Below are positions 6,648 through 6,838 of a stretch of DNA of 6,838 nt, piece after piece; the stretch's first letter is position 1; each line of letters starts with the position of its first letter. A program made the position numbers and the translations under genes. The stretch is from NCBI GenBank assembly GCA_049314535.1, contig JBMOEX010000098.1:1-6838 (forward strand). Reading direction: 5' to 3'. This stretch comes from LMEP-6097 sp049314535. Lineage in GTDB: Bacteria > Cyanobacteriota > Vampirovibrionia > LMEP-6097. The notes below the pieces were generated by a model, which saw nothing but the letters and a program-made list of their open reading frames with translations, was not told where the DNA came from and searched no databases.

Positions 6648-6676
6648 ACTATACATAGAAGGGCACTGTTGCTTAA
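6648..6676 (-). promoter_or_regulatory. Weak candidate promoter of the protease gene
   Basis: The minus strand has TATAGT (6648-6653) as a possible -10 box and TTAAGC (6671-6676) as a poor -35 box, with a 17-base spacer. Transcription would begin near 6640, almost at the ribosome binding site, giving a very short leader. The -35 hexamer is a weak match and overlaps the insertion-sequence-like end. Confidence 0.3.
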
Positions 6677-6838
6677 TCAAAATCCCACAAAGGAACGAAG
6701 AGCAAATAACAGAAAAGGCTTCAAATATTGAGTTTGCAGCTCATTAGATTTAATATTTTGTTGATAAGTCAGCTAGAAAGAGTGTTTCAGGTGCAAATAT
6801 TCCAAATTAGGATACACGTATCCCTAAGAAGCTGAGAT
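6662..6838. mobile_element. Possible end of an insertion sequence or its remnant
   Basis: GGCACTGTTGC at 6662-6672 matches the first 11 bases of the IS6/IS26-type terminal repeat (GGCACTGTTGCAAA) and then diverges. The element would extend to the right, out of the window. On the minus strand a short open frame ends at TGA just inside this end (product ending KPFLLFALRSFVGF), as a transposase tail might. However, the same frame carries a TAG about 30 codons upstream, and the ending does not resemble IS6 transposases. Read it as a degenerate fragment or a chance match. No other gene is seen in 6631-6838. Confidence 0.25.
6807..6827. other. Imperfect palindrome
   Basis: The arms TTAGGATAC (6807-6815) and GTATCC-C-TAA (6818-6827) are complementary apart from one extra C, with a two-base centre. 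It lies in non-coding sequence. It could be a hairpin at the end of a neighbouring transcript or a protein-binding site; no T tract follows, so it is not a typical terminator. Confidence 0.4.

Noticed and set aside
6661..6760. Short - strand frame ending KPFLLFALRSFVGF as a transposase C-terminus
   Set aside because: It is interrupted by TAG upstream and does not match a transposase ending I can name; kept only as weak support for the IS-like end.

Overview
The window is AT-rich, uses the standard genetic code, and carries two convergent protein genes plus one probable small gene. Nothing in it fixes the species. The low G+C, a very large protein with no Sec signal or membrane segment, and a eukaryote-like cysteine protease domain on that protein resemble the effector-type genes of host-associated Gram-negative bacteria such as Legionellales or Rickettsiales. 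That is inference from style, not a phylogenetic result.

Layout. Positions 1-276 hold a leader with a 12-codon micro-ORF (42-80). Its TGA overlaps the ATG of a 59-codon ORF (77-256) in an ATGA junction. A 314-aa gene on the + strand (277-1221) follows 20 bases later; it has an unrecognised N-terminal region, a highly charged central coiled coil and a Pro/Asn-rich tail. A 30-base gap with a small hairpin separates its stop from the stop of a 1792-aa gene on the - strand (1252-6630), which fills most of the window. That gene has a good ribosome binding site (6638-6643) and a weak candidate promoter. Positions 6631-6838 hold no convincing gene. They contain a sequence resembling the terminal repeat of an IS6-type insertion sequence and an imperfect palindrome.

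The main result concerns the 1792-aa protein. Its last ~330 residues show the ordered landmarks of a calpain-like (clan CA, family C2-like) cysteine protease: Gln1480 six residues before Cys1486 in a Q-x-x-L-[SG]-[DE]-C context, a helix resembling the calpain 'LLEKAYA' helix at about 1591-1604, and His1737 in a HAVAV strand followed by a C-P-H-N turn where calpains have N-P-W-G. The body of the protein contains an old internal duplication. A block starting at residue ~591 and another at ~1143 share a helical part, a repeat with a conserved Trp-Asn pair, a beta-rich module and then the start of the protease domain. In the first block the protease start appears cut short, and Ala1041 stands where Cys1486 stands in the second. 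A ~60-residue 'WN' repeat occurs four times. I read the protein as a large helical scaffold delivering a C-terminal protease, with a dead protease stub inside. None of this has been tested with a profile search.

The + strand genes and the protease gene converge, so there is no evidence that they form one transcription unit. No functional link between them can be claimed from this window.
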